A DNA stretch of 7,143 nucleotides from Treponema sp. (lineage in GTDB: Bacteria; Spirochaetota; Spirochaetia; Treponematales; Breznakiellaceae), in contig JAIRUY010000114.1 in the NCBI GenBank assembly GCA_031254175.1, forward strand, positions 1 through 7,143, given 5' to 3'. The notes under the pieces were generated by a model. That model made no database searches. It saw only the letters and a list, made by a program, of their open reading frames with translations, and had not been told where the DNA came from. Within the stretch, counting starts at the first letter, position 1, and each line of letters begins with the position of its first letter. A program made the translations under genes and the position numbers. Below are positions 5,631 to 7,143 of this stretch, piece by piece.

Positions 5631-6530
5631 TCAGGAAAATCTCCAGTATGAAAGGAAAAAATTCAAAAGAAAAATTATCTCACTTTCTGATAAAGAATCA
5701 GAATAAAAATCAAGCGTTCTGTTACTTAATACCGGATTGGTTGCAAAAAAGAGCTTTTTCACAACCAAATTGGATTCATTCGACGGAATATAGTTAATTG
5801 AGTACAAATTTTCCGTAAATTCCCTTGCCTGAGTATGATTTTCAAAAAGCAGCCTTAAATCCGCTTTATAAAGATTATTTTCATCAGGATATAAATTGAG
5901 ATAAAGCTTTTCGGAAGTAAACCGAAGACGTATTCTTTCCATTAAAAACATCATATTTAACATGGAGGCAGGGTTTTCCATCCACAGCGATAAAGGGGCT
6001 GAAGCGCCGCCTCGGTTTCTGAAATTAATAAATCCTTCCGGTATTTGCGCGTTGGCCGTCAAAGGCACAGGGCTGGCACGCTCGGTGCGCCAGGCAAGAG
6101 CATAAATTTGCCTTGACGCTATTCTTACAGATAGTCTGTCTACATCGGAAAACCAATAACTGCCTGTATTGGCGTGTATCAATTTCCAGTTCCTGTGAAG
6201 AAACAGGGCAATGCTGGCAGTAAAACTGGGATAATTGCCCCACCCCGCAAGTTGAAAATGCCGTCCTGACGCTCTGTTGTATAAAGCGGTGGCGGCGGTA
6301 TCTGTACGATCAAGGACAAGTAAGGCCTGCCAGTTTTTTAATTCTCTAATGGGGAGAATGTCTATAACAGGGCGCATTCTATTTACATCTGTAAGAATAT
6401 AGAGAAAAGCGCCTCTGTCCAGAGGAACAGTGCCGCCTTCTGTAAATGTTTGAGACATCACAGGAGCGGCAGCGCAAAAAAGCAGCAAAAAGGGAAGGAA
6501 CGAACGGAAAAAAGAGGAGAATTGCGCCAT
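5631..6530 (-). CDS. Secreted protein of unknown function
   Basis: The 299-residue product has a clear signal peptide: Arg9 in a short n-region, the hydrophobic run FLPFLLLFCAAAPVM, and a likely signal peptidase I site after VMS (residues 24-26). The only cysteine I see, Cys19, lies inside the hydrophobic core without a proper lipobox, so a lipoprotein is unlikely. The mature part, about 273 residues, is rich in aromatic residues and Leu/Asn/Arg, has no catalytic motif I can recognise, and ends in the hydrophobic stretch IIFLLNFFLSYWRFS. That end could be a membrane-associated segment or a buried strand. It probably acts in the periplasm or at the outer membrane. No good Shine-Dalgarno precedes the ATG. 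It lies 158 nt upstream of rpsL on the same strand. I do not recognise the family. Confidence 0.85.
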   Translation of the reverse strand: MAQFSSFFRSFLPFLLLFCAAAPVMSQTFTEGGTVPLDRGAFLYILTDVNRMRPVIDILPIRELKNWQALLVLDRTDTAATALYNRASGRHFQLAGWGNYPSFTASIALFLHRNWKLIHANTGSYWFSDVDRLSVRIASRQIYALAWRTERASPVPLTANAQIPEGFINFRNRGGASAPLSLWMENPASMLNMMFLMERIRLRFTSEKLYLNLYPDENNLYKADLRLLFENHTQAREFTENLYSINYIPSNESNLVVKKLFFATNPVLSNRTLDFYSDSLSESEIIFLLNFFLSYWRFS

Positions 6531-6539
6531 AGCTTTATC

Positions 6540-6568
6540 AGTATAACTATCTTTATGAGGTTCGTAAA
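6540..6568 (-). promoter_or_regulatory. Candidate promoter of the secreted-protein gene
   Basis: TTTACG (6568-6563) and TATACT (6545-6540) on the minus strand are spaced by 17 nt and match sigma-70 consensus at nine of twelve positions. The predicted start, near 6533, is only about 3 nt before the ATG at 6530. This fits the lack of a ribosome binding site and would make the mRNA almost leaderless. The -35 box lies within the inverted repeat at 6559-6574. Confidence 0.5.
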
Positions 6569-6574
6569 GGAACC
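6559..6574. repeat. Inverted repeat overlapping the -35 box
   Basis: GGTTC (6559-6563) and GAACC (6570-6574) are exact inverted half-sites separated by 6 nt. The repeat covers the candidate -35 box of the secreted-protein gene and could be an operator. It also lies in the divergent region upstream of the toxin-antitoxin pair, whose antitoxin could be the regulator. Confidence 0.35.
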
Positions 6575-6594
6575 GGTGCTATCCGCCTGCACCG
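6574..6594. repeat. Second inverted repeat in the divergent promoter region
   Basis: CGGTGC (6574-6579) and GCACCG (6589-6594) are exact 6-bp inverted half-sites separated by 9 nt and directly abut the previous repeat. They lie 12 nt upstream of the -35 box of the antitoxin promoter. No T-run follows on either strand, so a DNA-binding site is more likely than a terminator. Confidence 0.35.
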
Positions 6595-6605
6595 CACAGC
6601 GTTTA

Positions 6606-6634
6606 TTGCTCTCTGCCCTTTTTCATGCTATACT
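6606..6634 (+). promoter_or_regulatory. Candidate toxin-antitoxin promoter
   Basis: TTGCTC (6606-6611) and TATACT (6629-6634) are spaced by 17 nt, and TGC directly before the -10 box makes it an extended -10 promoter. Transcription would start near 6641, giving a 12-nt leader that contains the GGAG ribosome binding site before the ATG at 6653. Confidence 0.55.
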
Positions 6635-6652
6635 TTTCTTGTGGAGAAATAT

Positions 6653-6892
6653 ATGACCATTACGCAAACCGTAGAAATTCCGGCTGATTACCGGATTTCT
6701 CTCGAAGTGCCACGTTCCGCTCCAAGCGGCGTTAAAGCTACGGTAAAAATTGACATCCCCGCATTTGACAAAATTGATGAGGTCAGGCTGCTTTTGCAAG
6801 AAGAAATGATCCAAAATGGCACATTAGCGGCAGAAACAGCATCTGGCGACGGTTGGGAAGCCCATGCACGGGAGCGGTATGCCAAGCCTTGA
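6653..6892 (+). CDS. Antitoxin of a VapBC-type pair
   Basis: From the ATG at 6653 the product is 79 residues, starting MTITQTVEIPADYRISLEVP. GGAG lies 6 nt upstream. An in-frame GTG at 6641 would add four residues but coincides with the predicted transcript start, so it is not preferred. The N-terminal 25 or so residues look like short beta strands as in small antitoxins that pair with PIN toxins. The middle (KIDEVRLLLQEEM) is helical and acidic. The C-terminus (GDGWEAHARERYAKP) is the part expected to cover the toxin active site. In such pairs the antitoxin binds the toxin and usually represses their shared promoter; the inverted repeats at 6559-6594 are candidate operators. The family is inferred mainly from the partner and layout. 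Confidence 0.8.
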   Translation: MTITQTVEIPADYRISLEVPRSAPSGVKATVKIDIPAFDKIDEVRLLLQEEMIQNGTLAAETASGDGWEAHARERYAKP

Positions 6893-7143
6893 TACAAACT
6901 GTCTTCTGCGCTGGCTTTTGGATGATGTACCGGAACAAACTGCAATAATAACTCAAATCATAGACACTGAGAAAAATCTGACTATATCTGATGTGGCACT
7001 GATTGAAATAGTCTTTGTTCTTGAAAAGATAAAGAAAATCAGCAGGGAAACCATTGCGAAAGCGCTTTTGGCTATTTTTGAAAAAGACAATATTTTTTGC
7101 AATCGTGATCTTTTCAATGAAATTCTTTCCGTTTATACAAGCT
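6879..7143 (+). CDS. PIN-domain toxin (VapC-like), 3' end cut by window edge
   Basis: The first 88 residues are present. The start MPSLDTNCLLRWLLDD has the PIN hallmark LDTN with Asp5. The second conserved acidic residue is Glu43 in SDVALIEIVFVLEK. The usual later aspartates lie beyond the right edge, so catalytic completeness cannot be judged. PIN toxins are metal-dependent ribonucleases that cut RNA, often tRNA or rRNA, and stop growth when freed from their antitoxin. The ATG overlaps the antitoxin gene by 14 nt, with GGGAG 4 nt upstream, which implies coupled translation. Full-length members are about 130-140 residues. Confidence 0.88.
   Translation, partial: MPSLDTNCLLRWLLDDVPEQTAIITQIIDTEKNLTISDVALIEIVFVLEKIKKISRETIAKALLAIFEKDNIFCNRDLFNEILSVYTS

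Noticed and set aside
6464..6530. Lipoprotein signal in the 5631-6530 product
   Set aside because: The only cysteine in the signal region (Cys19) is preceded by LLF, which is not a proper lipobox, and a normal signal peptidase I site follows at VMS.
6641..6652. GTG at 6641 as the antitoxin start
   Set aside because: It coincides with the predicted transcript start and contains the GGAG that serves the ATG at 6653.

Overview
The window looks like a piece of a spirochaete chromosome, most likely from Treponema or a close relative. EF-Tu, S10, L3 and L2 all read as treponeme-type proteins, and the antitoxin is of a kind I associate with treponeme VapBC pairs. The genus is inferred from remembered family resemblance, not from a search. 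Base composition is moderate, with strongly A/T-rich intergenic stretches.

Positions 1-5472 are a minus-strand block of translation genes. In transcription order they are rpsL (S12), rpsG (S7), tuf (EF-Tu), rpsJ (S10), rplC (L3), rplD (L4), rplW (L23), rplB (L2) and the first two thirds of rpsS (S19), which runs off the left edge. This joins a str-type cluster to the start of an S10-type cluster, but fusA is missing from its classical place between rpsG and tuf. The rplC-rplD-rplW-rplB genes are packed tightly: a 3-nt gap, a 4-nt ATGA overlap and a 12-nt gap. Four places are looser and carry RNA-structure candidates. They are the 315-nt rpsG-tuf gap (a perfect 13-bp hairpin and a candidate tuf promoter), the 53-nt tuf-rpsJ gap (an 11-bp terminator-like hairpin abutting the rpsJ ribosome binding site), the 79-nt rpsJ-rplC gap (only a weak mismatched stem), and the 74-nt rplB-rpsS gap (an 8-bp hairpin and an 18-codon ORF). 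The layout suggests that output is tuned at these joints, with tuf able to be expressed separately from its neighbours.

Positions 5473-5630 are an A/T-rich leader with many A-tracts, holding the best candidate promoter for rpsL. Upstream on the same strand, 5631-6530 encodes a 299-residue secreted protein that I do not recognise. It has a clear signal peptide, and its best promoter would give an almost leaderless mRNA.

Positions 6531-6652 are a divergent promoter region with two inverted repeats between outward-facing promoters. To the right, on the plus strand, a VapBC-type toxin-antitoxin pair starts: a complete 79-residue antitoxin and, overlapping it by 14 nt, the first 88 residues of a PIN-domain toxin cut by the window edge. 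The window therefore spans a junction between a core translation cluster and accessory DNA. I see no tRNA, rRNA, IS element or CRISPR array. Nothing here clearly amounts to a new biological system. The most interesting unexplained parts are the structured gaps in the ribosomal cluster and the unidentified exported protein next to it.
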